Of a stretch of DNA of 64,000 bases, positions 25,800 through 34,865 are shown piece after piece. Where the stretch lies: positions 65,809 to 129,808 of the forward strand of contig JALOAJ010000002.1 of assembly GCA_023228885.1 (NCBI GenBank). Reading direction: 5' to 3'. The DNA is from Bacillota bacterium. GTDB taxonomy: Bacteria > Bacillota > Clostridia > Monoglobales > Firm-18. How positions within the stretch are numbered: position 1 is the stretch's first letter; each line of letters starts with the position of its first letter. The translations under genes and the position numbers were made by a program. The notes beneath the pieces are model-generated. The model worked only from the letters and a program-made list of their open reading frames with translations, was not told the DNA's origin and made no database searches.

Positions 25800-25828
25800 A
25801 TTATATAATTGTTCGACCGTTTTGTCAA
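25800..25828 (-). promoter_or_regulatory. Perfect-consensus promoter of yceD-rpmF, leaderless
   Basis: Minus strand: TTGACA (25823-25828), exactly 17 nt, TATAAT (25800-25805). Only seven bases (25793-25799) separate the -10 from the ATG at 25792, so transcription is expected to begin at or within one or two bases of the start codon. Confidence 0.8.
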
Positions 25829-25908
25829 TGAAAATTTTAAGGTTTGCCTTTTTTTCTGCAATACGCATATTACAATCTTATATTGTGATAATCTACACAA
25901 AAATGTGT

Positions 25909-25937
25909 TTGTATTTTTAAGCAAATTATGTTACAAT
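25909..25937 (+). promoter_or_regulatory. Promoter of the Lrp-like regulator gene
   Basis: TTGTAT (25909-25914), 17-nt spacer, TACAAT (25932-25937). Start near 25944; the ATG at 25980 follows GAGGTG. It diverges from the yceD promoter about 80 bp away. Confidence 0.55.
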
Positions 25938-25979
25938 GTCTGTTATAAAATTCAATATTAAAACGAGGTGTGAACAAGC

Positions 25980-26462
25980 ATGCAGGAAAAAATTCTTAGG
26001 TTGTTGGAAAACGACGGAAATTACACCAACGAACAATTGGCAACAATGCTCGATACTACACCGCAAAAGATTGCGGAGCAAATTGCCAAGATGAGGGAAA
26101 AAGGAATAATACTTAAATATAGCGCGATAATTGATTGGGAAAAGACAAACAGGGAATTCGTAACCGCCCGAATTGAGCTTCGTGTGACCCCGCAACGAGG
26201 TGAAGGCTTTGATAAGGTTGCCGAAAGGATTTACCAATACCCGCAGGTTAAGAGCGTTTATCTTATGTCGGGCGGATATGATTTAGGGGTTACCATTGAA
26301 GGTAAAACTATGAAAGAGGTTGCTCTTTTTGTTGCTGAAAAGCTTGCGCCCATGGAATCCGTCGTTTCGACCAAAACCCACTTTGTGCTAAAAAAATATA
26401 AGCAAAACGGGGTAATATTTTGCAAACCCCAAAAGGATGAAAGGCGTGTGATTACCCTGTGA
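25980..26462 (+). CDS. Lrp/AsnC family transcriptional regulator
   Basis: 160-residue regulator with an N-terminal winged helix (EKILRLLENDGNYTNEQLA, about 3-50) and a C-terminal RAM/AsnC ligand domain (about 65-145; SVYLMSGGYDLGVTIEG). Proteins of this class sense amino acids as octamers. Its stop overlaps the start of the aminotransferase gene, so the enzyme or its substrate is a likely target of regulation. Confidence 0.92.
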   Translation: MQEKILRLLENDGNYTNEQLATMLDTTPQKIAEQIAKMREKGIILKYSAIIDWEKTNREFVTARIELRVTPQRGEGFDKVAERIYQYPQVKSVYLMSGGYDLGVTIEGKTMKEVALFVAEKLAPMESVVSTKTHFVLKKYKQNGVIFCKPQKDERRVITL

Positions 26463-27628
26463 ATATGAAACAGCTTCTTTCACCTGTTGTATCAAGCATA
26501 CAGCCGTCCGGCATACGAAAGTTTTTTGATATTGTTTCATCCATGCCGGATGCCTTATCGCTTGGCGTGGGCGAACCGGATTTTGTAACTCCGTGGCATA
26601 TACGAGATGCCGGCATTTACTCGCTTGAAAAAGGTCAAACATATTACACCTCCAATAGCGGTATGGCTCCGCTTAGGGAAGAAATATGCAACTATATGAA
26701 TCGGCGGTTTTCACTTGAATATAACTCCGATACGGAAGTTTTGGTTACGGTTGGCGGAAGTGAGGCGATTGACCTTTGCCTGCGCTCTTTGGTGTGCAAA
26801 GGTGACGAGGTGCTTATCCCCGAGCCAAGCTTTGTTTGCTATTCTCCATGTACGCAGCTTGCAGGGGGAACCCCTGTGCCTATCGTCACAACGGAAAAGG
26901 ATAATTTTAAACTTACCGCCGAGGCGCTTAAAAAAGCAATAACCCCAAATACCAAGCTGCTTATATTGCCTTTCCCGAACAACCCGACCGGCGCTATCAT
27001 GACAAAACACGAGCTTGAACAGGTAGCAAAGGTGTTAAACGACACGCAAATAATCGTGTTGTCAGACGAAATATATGCCGAACTGACATATAACGGAAAG
27101 CATACATCTATTGCAAATATTGAGGGAATGAAAGAACGCACCGTTGTAATAAGCGGCTTTTCAAAGGCATATGCCATGACGGGCTGGAGGTTGGGGTATG
27201 CATGCGGCCATAGCGATATAATAGCGTCAATGACAAAAATACATCAGTATTCCGTAATGTGCAGCCCAACAACAAGCCAATTTGCGGCAATAGATGCGCT
27301 TAAAAACGGCGATGCGGATATTGAGGCCATGGCTGCGGAATATAATTATCGTCGGAAAATTATTTTAGACGGTGTCCGCCAAATCGGGCTTGAATGCTTT
27401 GAACCGCAAGGTGCGTTTTATATATTTCCGAACATAACATCAACCGGTCTTTCTTCAAACGAGTTTTGTGAAAAGATGCTTACCGAGCAAAAAGTTGCCG
27501 TAATCCCCGGCAATGCTTTCGGCAGCTCCGGCGAAGGATTTATTCGATGCTCATATGCATATTCGATTCCTGTGATAAATCAGGCGCTTGAGCGTATGGA
27601 CACCTTCGTTAAAAAATATAAACGCTGA
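26459..27628 (+). CDS. Class I/II PLP-dependent aminotransferase
   Basis: Fold-type I aminotransferase of 389 residues, resembling the PatA/AspC group that acts on acidic or aromatic amino acids. Seen are VGEPDF near the N-terminus, FPNNPTGA, the LSDEIYAEL segment, the PLP lysine in SGFSKAYAMTGWRLGY (about 235-250) and the C-terminal IRCSYAYS arginine. GTG 26459 and ATG 26465 are both possible starts. Substrate cannot be fixed from sequence alone; the Lrp-type neighbour suggests amino acid metabolism. Confidence 0.92.
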   Translation: MNMKQLLSPVVSSIQPSGIRKFFDIVSSMPDALSLGVGEPDFVTPWHIRDAGIYSLEKGQTYYTSNSGMAPLREEICNYMNRRFSLEYNSDTEVLVTVGGSEAIDLCLRSLVCKGDEVLIPEPSFVCYSPCTQLAGGTPVPIVTTEKDNFKLTAEALKKAITPNTKLLILPFPNNPTGAIMTKHELEQVAKVLNDTQIIVLSDEIYAELTYNGKHTSIANIEGMKERTVVISGFSKAYAMTGWRLGYACGHSDIIASMTKIHQYSVMCSPTTSQFAAIDALKNGDADIEAMAAEYNYRRKIILDGVRQIGLECFEPQGAFYIFPNITSTGLSSNEFCEKMLTEQKVAVIPGNAFGSSGEGFIRCSYAYSIPVINQALERMDTFVKKYKR

Positions 27629-27675
27629 CATAAAGCGCATAAACGCCCCTGCTTTGGAATATTTATTACTGTGGG

Positions 27676-28086
27676 GTGATGGTTTTGAAAAAGAAAATTT
27701 ACATTATTACAGCAGCTTTTGTGTTTTTAATAATTTTAGTTATTTTAATAGCGGCACAAACGCCGATAGGTCCGTCCGCTGCCGCAGATTATCTTACCGT
27801 ACTCGGCTGGGAAGTTGACAAAAAGCCGATTGAAACCGAAATAGTCAATCTGCCGTTTGAATTTGACGATGTTTACGCCGAATATAACAAGCTGCAACGG
27901 CAAGCCGGCTTTGATTTGTCGGGGTACATGGGCAAAAAGGTCACGCGATACACCTTTGCGGTGAAAAACTTTGAAGGGCAAACAGGCGTAAGGGCAAATG
28001 TGCTGATGTATAACGGCAGGGTAATTGGGGGCGATTTAATGACGGTTGCAATTGATGGGTTTATGATTCCGCTGAAAAAACGCTGA
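27676..28086 (+). CDS. DUF4830-like secreted or membrane-anchored protein
   Basis: Protein of about 136 residues with an N-terminal hydrophobic segment (about 9-27) that is either a signal peptide or an anchor, followed by a small extracytoplasmic domain containing YLTVLGWEV, FDDVYAEYNKLQRQAGFDLS and YMGKKVTRYTF. This pattern matches DUF4830, whose function is not known. Start choice is uncertain: GTG 27676, ATG 27679 or TTG 27685 are all in frame, with GGGGTG just upstream. It stands alone between the aminotransferase and tex. Confidence 0.75.
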   Translation: MMVLKKKIYIITAAFVFLIILVILIAAQTPIGPSAAADYLTVLGWEVDKKPIETEIVNLPFEFDDVYAEYNKLQRQAGFDLSGYMGKKVTRYTFAVKNFEGQTGVRANVLMYNGRVIGGDLMTVAIDGFMIPLKKR

Positions 28087-28120
28087 TTAGTTAGCTTGTA
28101 CCAAGGAGGAAATGAAAATA

Positions 28121-30283
28121 ATGGATATAGAAAAAGTGCTGGCATCAGAGTTCGGCATAAAACAATGGCAAGTTGAAAACACCGTTGCGCTGATTGACGA
28201 AGGGAATACCATTCCCTTTATTTCGCGTTATCGAAAAGAGGTGACAGGTGAGCTTGATGACCAGCTTTTACGGGAACTGAGCGACCGTCTTTTGTACCTT
28301 CGCTCTGTGGATGAGCGCAAAAACGAGGTTGAGCGCCTGATAGACGAGCAAGGGAAATTGACACCCGAACTAAGCGAAAAAATCCATAATGCCTCAAAGC
28401 TCACCGAAATTGAAGATATTTATCGTCCGTTCCGTCCCAAACGCAGAACAAGGGCAACGATAGCAAAAGAAAAGGGGCTTGAACCGCTTGCGGATTTACT
28501 TTTTAAGCAAAACATTTATGATGGAATTATAGATGATATATGCGCCGAATATATTAACGAAGAAAGGGAAGTAAACACAGCAGACGATGCGCTTGCAGGC
28601 GCAATTGATATAATAGCGGAAAACATTTCGGACAATGCGGATTTTAGAAAATATATAAGAGAATACACGCTTTTAAACGGCATAATATCGTCTAAAACAA
28701 CCGAGCAGGAAGAAACGGAAAAAAAGCGTGATGTATATCAAATGTATCATGATTTTTCCGAACCGGTAAGCAAAATTGCACCGCACCGTATTCTTGCGCT
28801 AAACAGAGGCGAGAGAGAAAAGTTTTTAACCGTTAAAATAGAGATTGAGTCGGAAGGCATAACAAATTATTTATATAAAAAGCTGATTCCAAAAAAAGAA
28901 TCCATAACAAGCGAGTATGTGCGGTTGGCAGCGCAAGATGCATATAAACGGCTTGTTGCGCCAAGCATTGAAAATGAAATACGAAATTTCTTAACGGACA
29001 ATTCGCAAGAAGGCGCCATTAAACTGTTTTCAAAAAACCTCAAAAACCTGCTGCTTACGCCGCCCATAAAAAACGAGGTGGTGTTAGGGCTTGACCCTGC
29101 TTATCGAACCGGCTGTAAAATTGCCGTTATCGACCCAACAGGCAAGGTTCTTGACACTACTGTTGTGTTTCCCACGCCGCCGCAAAATAAAGTTGATGAG
29201 GCAAAAACAACCCTTAAAAAGCTTATATCAAAACATAATGTCAGTCTTGTTTCGATAGGCAACGGAACTGCATCGAAAGAAAGCGAAATTTTTATTGCAC
29301 AACTTCTAAAAGAAATCGATAAAAAAGTCTTTTATATAGTTGTAAGCGAATCGGGCGCATCGGTATACTCCGCATCCAAACTGGCGGCAGAGGAATTTCC
29401 GGATTTTGATGTTTCGCTGCGAAGCGCTGTTTCCATTGCACGGCGGGTGCAAGACCCGCTTGCCGAATTGGTAAAAATAGACCCCAAAGCAATTGGAGTG
29501 GGGCAATACCAACATGATATGAACCAAAAACGCCTAAGCGAGGCGCTCGGCGGTGTTGTTGAGGATTGTGTGAACAGCGTAGGGGTTGACCTTAATACCG
29601 CATCCGCACCGCTGCTTTCGTATGTTTCTGGGATAAACCAAACGGTTGCAAAAAATATAACGGCGCATCGGGAAAAAGAAGGAATGTTTCTAAGCAGAAA
29701 ACAACTTACAAAGGTTGCAAAGCTGGGTAAAAAATCTTTTGAACAATGTGCAGGCTTTTTGCGCATACCCAACAGCGATAACATTTTGGACAACACCGCC
29801 GTCCATCCCGAATCATACAAGGCGGCGGAAAAACTGCTTGAGCTAACCGGATACACCCTTGATGATGTAAAAAACAACAAGTTGGAAGGCCTGCATAAAA
29901 AGGTTTCGTCAAGCATCGATAAATTGGCTGAGGAATGCGGCGTCGGAGTTCCGACGCTTCGCGATATTGCGGACGAGCTTTTAAAGCCGGGCAGAGACCC
30001 CCGCAGCGAATCGGAACCCCCAAAACTGCTTACTGATGTTTTAGGGATTGAAGATTTAAAACCGGGCATGACGCTAAGCGGCACCGTCAGAAATGTTATA
30101 GACTTCGGCGCTTTTGTCGATATAGGGGTGCATCAAGATGGGCTTGTCCATATTTCAGAGCTTTCAAACAGCTATGTGAAGCACCCTACCGATGTTGTTT
30201 CGGTGGGCGATGTTGTCAATGTCAAGATTCTTGATGTAGATATCGACAGAAAAAGAATTGCGCTTTCGATGCGCACTACTTAG
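28121..30283 (+). CDS. tex: Tex family RNA-binding transcription accessory protein
   Basis: Conserved cytosolic nucleic-acid-binding protein of 720 residues related to eukaryotic Spt6. It has an N-terminal Tex helical region (FISRYRKEVTGELDD), a YqgF-like RNase H fold (VLGLDPAYRTGCKIAVID, about 325-440), helix-hairpin-helix motifs (LLSYVSGINQTVAKNI) and a C-terminal S1 domain (GMTLSGTVRNVIDFGAFVDIG, about 645-715). ATG 28121 is taken because AAGGAGG at 28103-28109 is 11 nt upstream; an ATG at 28112 is too near that site. Confidence 0.94.
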   Translation: MDIEKVLASEFGIKQWQVENTVALIDEGNTIPFISRYRKEVTGELDDQLLRELSDRLLYLRSVDERKNEVERLIDEQGKLTPELSEKIHNASKLTEIEDIYRPFRPKRRTRATIAKEKGLEPLADLLFKQNIYDGIIDDICAEYINEEREVNTADDALAGAIDIIAENISDNADFRKYIREYTLLNGIISSKTTEQEETEKKRDVYQMYHDFSEPVSKIAPHRILALNRGEREKFLTVKIEIESEGITNYLYKKLIPKKESITSEYVRLAAQDAYKRLVAPSIENEIRNFLTDNSQEGAIKLFSKNLKNLLLTPPIKNEVVLGLDPAYRTGCKIAVIDPTGKVLDTTVVFPTPPQNKVDEAKTTLKKLISKHNVSLVSIGNGTASKESEIFIAQLLKEIDKKVFYIVVSESGASVYSASKLAAEEFPDFDVSLRSAVSIARRVQDPLAELVKIDPKAIGVGQYQHDMNQKRLSEALGGVVEDCVNSVGVDLNTASAPLLSYVSGINQTVAKNITAHREKEGMFLSRKQLTKVAKLGKKSFEQCAGFLRIPNSDNILDNTAVHPESYKAAEKLLELTGYTLDDVKNNKLEGLHKKVSSSIDKLAEECGVGVPTLRDIADELLKPGRDPRSESEPPKLLTDVLGIEDLKPGMTLSGTVRNVIDFGAFVDIGVHQDGLVHISELSNSYVKHPTDVVSVGDVVNVKILDVDIDRKRIALSMRTT

Positions 30284-30471
30284 TGCATTTTATGAAATAA
30301 AAAGGCAAGTATTGTGCATTTTTTGCCGCACAATGTAGCCGTTTATGCAAAATACCTAAAAGCACATTTTTAATTTTGTCTATTTAGGTAGTAACATTAA
30401 AGAAAAAAATATGCTATGATATAAGTGTGCTCGTATGAGATATGTTTTATTTGTTTAGGGGGAGTTAATAA

Positions 30472-31581
30472 ATGGCAAGTTTAAAGTTAGACGGAATGTA
30501 TAAGGTTTTCCCGGGTGGAGTTACCGCAGTTAGCGACTTTACTCTTGATATCGAAGATAAAGAGTTTTTGATATTGGTCGGTCCGTCGGGGTGCGGAAAA
30601 TCTACAACACTACGCATGATTGCAGGGCTTGAGGAAATAACCGAAGGAATGCTCTACATTGATGACAAGGTGGTAAATGATGTTGCGCCGAAAGACAGGG
30701 ATATTGCAATGGTTTTCCAAAACTACGCGCTTTACCCCCACATGACGGTTTATGAAAACATGGCATTCGGGCTTAAGCTCAGAAAAACGCCTAAAGCCGA
30801 AATCGTACGCCGTGTTACAGAGGCGGCAAAAATTCTTGATATTGAACACTTGCTCCAACGAAAGCCCAAAGCGCTTTCGGGCGGTCAGCGTCAGCGTGTT
30901 GCATTAGGTCGTGCAATCGTTCGTAGCCCTAAAGTGTTTTTGATGGACGAACCGCTTTCAAACCTTGACGCAAAACTAAGGGTTCAAATGAGAACGGAAA
31001 TAAGCAAACTTCATCGAAACTTAGAAACCACCTTTATATATGTTACGCATGACCAAACCGAAGCAATGACCATGGGTTCAAGAATTGTTGTCATGAAAGA
31101 TGGGTTTATTCAACAGGTTGACAGCCCGCAGGTGCTTTATGAAAATCCGTGCAATGTGTTTGTTGCCGGTTTTATCGGAAGCCCGCAAATTAATCTTTTT
31201 GAAGCCGGGTTGTTCAAAGACGGCGATGAATATGTTCTGAATTTTAACGATAAATATAAAATTAAAGTTCCTGCCGGCAGAGTTCCGAAATCCGCTGATA
31301 ACTATGTTGGCAAAACAGTTATTGTCGGCATAAGACCGGAGCATTTACACGATGAGGAAGCATATATTTCATCAATGGCGGACAGTACCGTCGATGCACA
31401 TGTAGAGGTAACCGAAATGATGGGCGCGGAAACATTCTTGTATCTAACCATCGAAGGCTTGCCCTTTACCGCAAGGGTTAACCCACGCACATTGGCAAAA
31501 CCGGGCGATACAATTAAAATTTGCTTTGACATGAATAAAATGTTGATGTTTGATAAGGAAACTGAAGTTACAATAAAATAA
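30472..31581 (+). CDS. Sugar ABC transporter ATP-binding protein, MsmX/UgpC family
   Basis: ATPase of CUT1-type carbohydrate importers, 369 residues. Walker A GPSGCGKST (about 36-44), Q-loop QNYALYP, signature LSGGQRQR, Walker B VFLMDEPLSNLD and the H-loop THDQ are intact; the C-terminal 130 residues form the OB-fold (TOBE) regulatory domain. No permease or binding protein is adjacent, which suggests a shared ATPase serving several distant transporters as MsmX does in Bacillus. A terminator follows. Confidence 0.92.
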   Translation: MASLKLDGMYKVFPGGVTAVSDFTLDIEDKEFLILVGPSGCGKSTTLRMIAGLEEITEGMLYIDDKVVNDVAPKDRDIAMVFQNYALYPHMTVYENMAFGLKLRKTPKAEIVRRVTEAAKILDIEHLLQRKPKALSGGQRQRVALGRAIVRSPKVFLMDEPLSNLDAKLRVQMRTEISKLHRNLETTFIYVTHDQTEAMTMGSRIVVMKDGFIQQVDSPQVLYENPCNVFVAGFIGSPQINLFEAGLFKDGDEYVLNFNDKYKIKVPAGRVPKSADNYVGKTVIVGIRPEHLHDEEAYISSMADSTVDAHVEVTEMMGAETFLYLTIEGLPFTARVNPRTLAKPGDTIKICFDMNKMLMFDKETEVTIK

Positions 31582-31604
31582 TAAAATTATCAATAAAATA
31601 ACAT

Positions 31605-31639
31605 AAAAAAAACGGCGAAACAAAATTTCGTCGTTTTTT
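31605..31639. terminator. Bidirectional terminator between the ABC ATPase gene and galK
   Basis: AACGGCGAAA (31611-31620) pairs with TTTCGTCGTT (31626-31635) with one G-U pair; T-run on the right (to 31639) and A-run on the left (from 31605), so it can stop transcription from either side. Confidence 0.8.
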
Positions 31640-31652
31640 CATTGTTTTAAAA

Positions 31653-32840
31653 TTATCTTAATTCTTTTGCACCATCGCCTATTTCGCTTATGTAAAAGTC
31701 AGCCTCGTAGCCAATCCTACTTTTATACGCCTCGCCCACCGTTTTGATAAACTCGTCTACCACATCGTTTTCAACTATACTCACCGTACACCCGCCAAAC
31801 CCCGCACCCGTCATGCGAGAGCCTATTACCCCCTCCATTTTGCGTGCTTCCTCAACTAATGTGTCAAGCTCTGTTCCGGTTACTTCGTATAAATCCCTTA
31901 ACGAATTATGCGACTTATTCATTAGTTTGCCAAAAGTGCTCATATCACCGCTTTTTAATGCAGCAACACTTTTTACAACCCTGTCAGTTTCGTAAATTAC
32001 ATGCTCGGCGCGCTTGCTTATGGTGTTGTTTGTTAAAACTTTTTTGTATTGCAAGAATTCCTCTACTGTAATTTCACCCAAAAACGCTTTATCGGGCAAT
32101 ACTGATTTAAGCTGTTTTAACGCTATATCACATTCTGCCCTGCGCTCATTATATTTTGATGTTTGCAAACTTCTTTTTTTATTGGTGTTTGCAATTACTA
32201 TTCTTTTATTGTCTAATGAAATAGGCACATATTCATACGACAAATCCCTGCAATCAAGAAAAATGGCGTGCCCCTTTTTACCCAAAGCAGATGAAAACTG
32301 GTCCATAATACCGCAATTTACGCCGGCGTATTCTATTTCTGCCCTTTGGCTTATTTTTGCCAACCTCACTAAATCTATATCTTTATTGTCGATACCTCTT
32401 TTTTCATTTGAAAATGTTTCAAGCATAAATGCCGTGGCAACTTCAATCGCCGCGGATGATGAAAGACCCGCGCCATGCGGAACGCTATCATCATATAACA
32501 AGTCGCAACCTGATATATCAAAACCTTCAAGCTGCATAATATGTGCCACACCGGCTTGATAATTCCCCCACCATAAATCTTTGTAGCAACAAAGGTTTTC
32601 AATATCAAGGCTTACACGGTCGGGCAAATCGGTGGCGGCAAGATTTATTGTTTTACTATCCGTTTTTCTTGCGGCAATAACCGTTCGCATTGTGAGCGCC
32701 GCCGGGAAAACATATCCTCCGTTATAATCGGTGTGTTCACCCATTAAATTAACTCTGCCCGGTGCAGAAAACAAGCGGATATCCTTTTCTTCACCCCCAT
32801 AAATTTTTATAAATTTTTGTTTAACTTCGGTAAAATACAT
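31653..32840 (-). CDS. galK: Galactokinase
   Basis: GHMP kinase converting galactose to galactose 1-phosphate, first step of the Leloir pathway. The 395-residue protein has the galactokinase signature GRVNLMGEHTDYNGG (about 28-42), the ATP-binding PHGAGLSSSAAIE (about 120-132), a catalytic Asp region GIMDQFSSALG and GSRMTGAGFGGCTVS near the C-terminus. galT and galE are not adjacent. A perfect 15-bp palindrome lies upstream. Confidence 0.95.
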   Translation of the reverse strand: MYFTEVKQKFIKIYGGEEKDIRLFSAPGRVNLMGEHTDYNGGYVFPAALTMRTVIAARKTDSKTINLAATDLPDRVSLDIENLCCYKDLWWGNYQAGVAHIMQLEGFDISGCDLLYDDSVPHGAGLSSSAAIEVATAFMLETFSNEKRGIDNKDIDLVRLAKISQRAEIEYAGVNCGIMDQFSSALGKKGHAIFLDCRDLSYEYVPISLDNKRIVIANTNKKRSLQTSKYNERRAECDIALKQLKSVLPDKAFLGEITVEEFLQYKKVLTNNTISKRAEHVIYETDRVVKSVAALKSGDMSTFGKLMNKSHNSLRDLYEVTGTELDTLVEEARKMEGVIGSRMTGAGFGGCTVSIVENDVVDEFIKTVGEAYKSRIGYEADFYISEIGDGAKELR

Positions 32841-32910
32841 AGCTTTTTATCCCTCCGGATTTTAAAGTATTATGTAAAAACCATAGATGAAATGTTTTAC
32901 AACGGCAACG

Positions 32911-32925
32911 GTATTTAATAAATAC
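32911..32925. promoter_or_regulatory. Palindrome upstream of galK
   Basis: GTATTTA-A-TAAATAC, seven-base arms around one base, 71 nt before the galK start on the divergent side of lepA. Possible operator; no regulator gene is adjacent and AT-rich palindromes can arise by chance. Confidence 0.35.
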
Positions 32926-32979
32926 ACGATTCCCAACAAGCATTGTATCATCAATTTTCATTATTGTAAAGCAAAATGC

Positions 32980-33008
32980 TTGACGAATTTCCTTTAATTC
33001 TGTATAAT
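32980..33008 (+). promoter_or_regulatory. Promoter of the lepA operon
   Basis: TTGACG (32980-32985), 17-nt spacer, TATAAT (33003-33008); start near 33015, 45 nt before the lepA ATG. The ribosome site is GGGGGT. Confidence 0.7.
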
Positions 33009-33059
33009 TAATTTGGCTAAATCGGCTTAAAAGCCATTATTGAATTCCGGGGGTAGTAT

Positions 33060-34865
33060 ATGACAAACCAAAATAACATAAGAAATTTTTGCATAATAGC
33101 GCATATTGACCATGGAAAAAGCACCTTGGCGGATAGACTTTTGGAGTTTACCGGTGTTTTGTCCCAGCGTGAAAAACAAGAACAAATACTCGACAATATG
33201 GAGTTGGAGCGAGAGCGCGGCATAACCATAAAAGCGCGCGCTGTCCGCCTTGTTTACAATGCAAAGGATAGTAAGCAATATATATTGAACCTAATTGACA
33301 CGCCCGGGCATGTCGATTTTAATTACGAGGTTTCTCGCTCGCTTGCAGCGTGTGAAGGCGCAATTCTTATTGTTGACGCGGCGCAAGGCATCGAAGCGCA
33401 AACGCTTGCAAACACATACCTTGCCCTGATGAATAACCTTGCAATTATTCCTGTTATAAATAAAATAGACCTCCCCAGCGCGCAACCCGAGCTTGTAAAA
33501 AAAGAAATTGAAGACATAATAGGGGTGTCGGCAGAGGATGCGCCTTTAATATCGGCAAAGCAGGGAATCGGCATTGAAGCGGTGTTAGACCAAATAATAG
33601 AGCAAATACCCCCTCCTACCCAAGACGAAGACGCTCCCTTTAAAGCGTTGATTTTCGATTCCTTTTATGATAGCTTTAAAGGGGTTATAATTTATTGCAG
33701 GGTTTTTGAAGGCAGTATAAAAACAGGTGACAAAATTAAAATGATGGCAACGGGAAAATGCTTTGAGGTTACTGAAATCGGCTTTTTCGGCGCAAGCTCC
33801 ATGACGCCGTCCGGCAAGCTATGCGCAGGCGAAGTGGGATATATAGCGGCAAGCATTAAAAATGTTTCGGACACTCATGTAGGCGACACCGTAACGACCG
33901 CTGAAGGTGGTGCAACGCAGCCCCTGCCCGGCTATAAAAAGGTTAGCCCCATGGTATTTTGCGGGGTTTATCCGGCAGACGGCGCCCGTTATAACGATTT
34001 GCGCGATGCGCTTGGCAAGCTGATATTAAACGATGCCTCTCTTTCTTTTGAACCCGAAACATCAATAGCGTTGGGTTTTGGCTTTCGATGCGGATTTTTA
34101 GGGCTTTTGCATTTAGAGATAATCCAAGAGCGTTTAGAGCGTGAATATAACATTGACCTTGTAACAACAGCTCCCAGCGTTATTTTCAAAATTACAAAAA
34201 CAAACGGCAGCGTTCTTGAAATCGACAACCCCACAAACCTTCCCCCCGCTGTTGAAATAGACCATATGGAAGAACCGATAGTGAGCGCAAATATAATGAC
34301 CCCTTCCGACACGGTAGGAAATATTATGGAGCTTTGCCAAGAAAGGCGCGGAGTTTTTAAAGATATGAAATACCTTGATGATAAGCGTGTTTCCATTCAT
34401 TATAATTTGCCGCTTGGCGAAATAGTGTATGACTTTTTCGATGCGTTAAAATCAAGAACCAAAGGGTATGCCTCTTTTGATTATGAGCTTTCCGGGTATC
34501 AAAAATCCTCGCTGGTAAAGCTTGACATCTTGCTAAACGGCGAAACGGTTGATGCGCTAAGCCTTATAGTTCACTCGGAAAAGGCTTATGAGCGCGGCAG
34601 AAAAATTTGTGAAAAGCTTAAAAATATAATACCCCGCCAGCTTTTTGAAATTCCAATCCAAGCGGCAATAGGTAACAAAATTATAGCGCGCGAAACGGTG
34701 AGAGCGCTACGAAAAGATGTGCTTGCAAAATGCTACGGCGGCGATGTTTCCCGAAAAAGAAAACTGCTTGAAAAACAAAAAGAAGGCAAAAAGAGAATGC
34801 GGCAAGTAGGCTCGGTGGATATTCCGCAAGAAGCCTTTATGTCTGTGCTAAAGCTTGATGAGTAG
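33060..34865 (+). CDS. lepA: Elongation factor 4 (LepA)
   Basis: Ribosome-bound GTPase, 601 residues, full length. G1 AHIDHGKST (about 14-22), RGITIKA switch 1, DTPGH, and NKIDLP are present; domain 2, domains III and V and the LepA-specific C-terminal domain ending in SVDIPQEAFMSVL follow. Its end overlaps hemW by 8 nt, heading lepA-hemW-comEC-holA. Confidence 0.97.
   Translation: MTNQNNIRNFCIIAHIDHGKSTLADRLLEFTGVLSQREKQEQILDNMELERERGITIKARAVRLVYNAKDSKQYILNLIDTPGHVDFNYEVSRSLAACEGAILIVDAAQGIEAQTLANTYLALMNNLAIIPVINKIDLPSAQPELVKKEIEDIIGVSAEDAPLISAKQGIGIEAVLDQIIEQIPPPTQDEDAPFKALIFDSFYDSFKGVIIYCRVFEGSIKTGDKIKMMATGKCFEVTEIGFFGASSMTPSGKLCAGEVGYIAASIKNVSDTHVGDTVTTAEGGATQPLPGYKKVSPMVFCGVYPADGARYNDLRDALGKLILNDASLSFEPETSIALGFGFRCGFLGLLHLEIIQERLEREYNIDLVTTAPSVIFKITKTNGSVLEIDNPTNLPPAVEIDHMEEPIVSANIMTPSDTVGNIMELCQERRGVFKDMKYLDDKRVSIHYNLPLGEIVYDFFDALKSRTKGYASFDYELSGYQKSSLVKLDILLNGETVDALSLIVHSEKAYERGRKICEKLKNIIPRQLFEIPIQAAIGNKIIARETVRALRKDVLAKCYGGDVSRKRKLLEKQKEGKKRMRQVGSVDIPQEAFMSVLKLDE

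Noticed and set aside
29332..30084. A 250-codon open frame on the minus strand within tex
   Set aside because: It lies wholly antisense to a well-supported gene, has serine/proline-rich low-complexity translation and no ribosome site.
30303..30383. Short inverted repeats (ATTGTGC/GCACAAT, ACCTAAA/TTTAGGT) after tex
   Set aside because: Stems are weak and overlapping, with no T-run; not strong enough to call a terminator or riboswitch.
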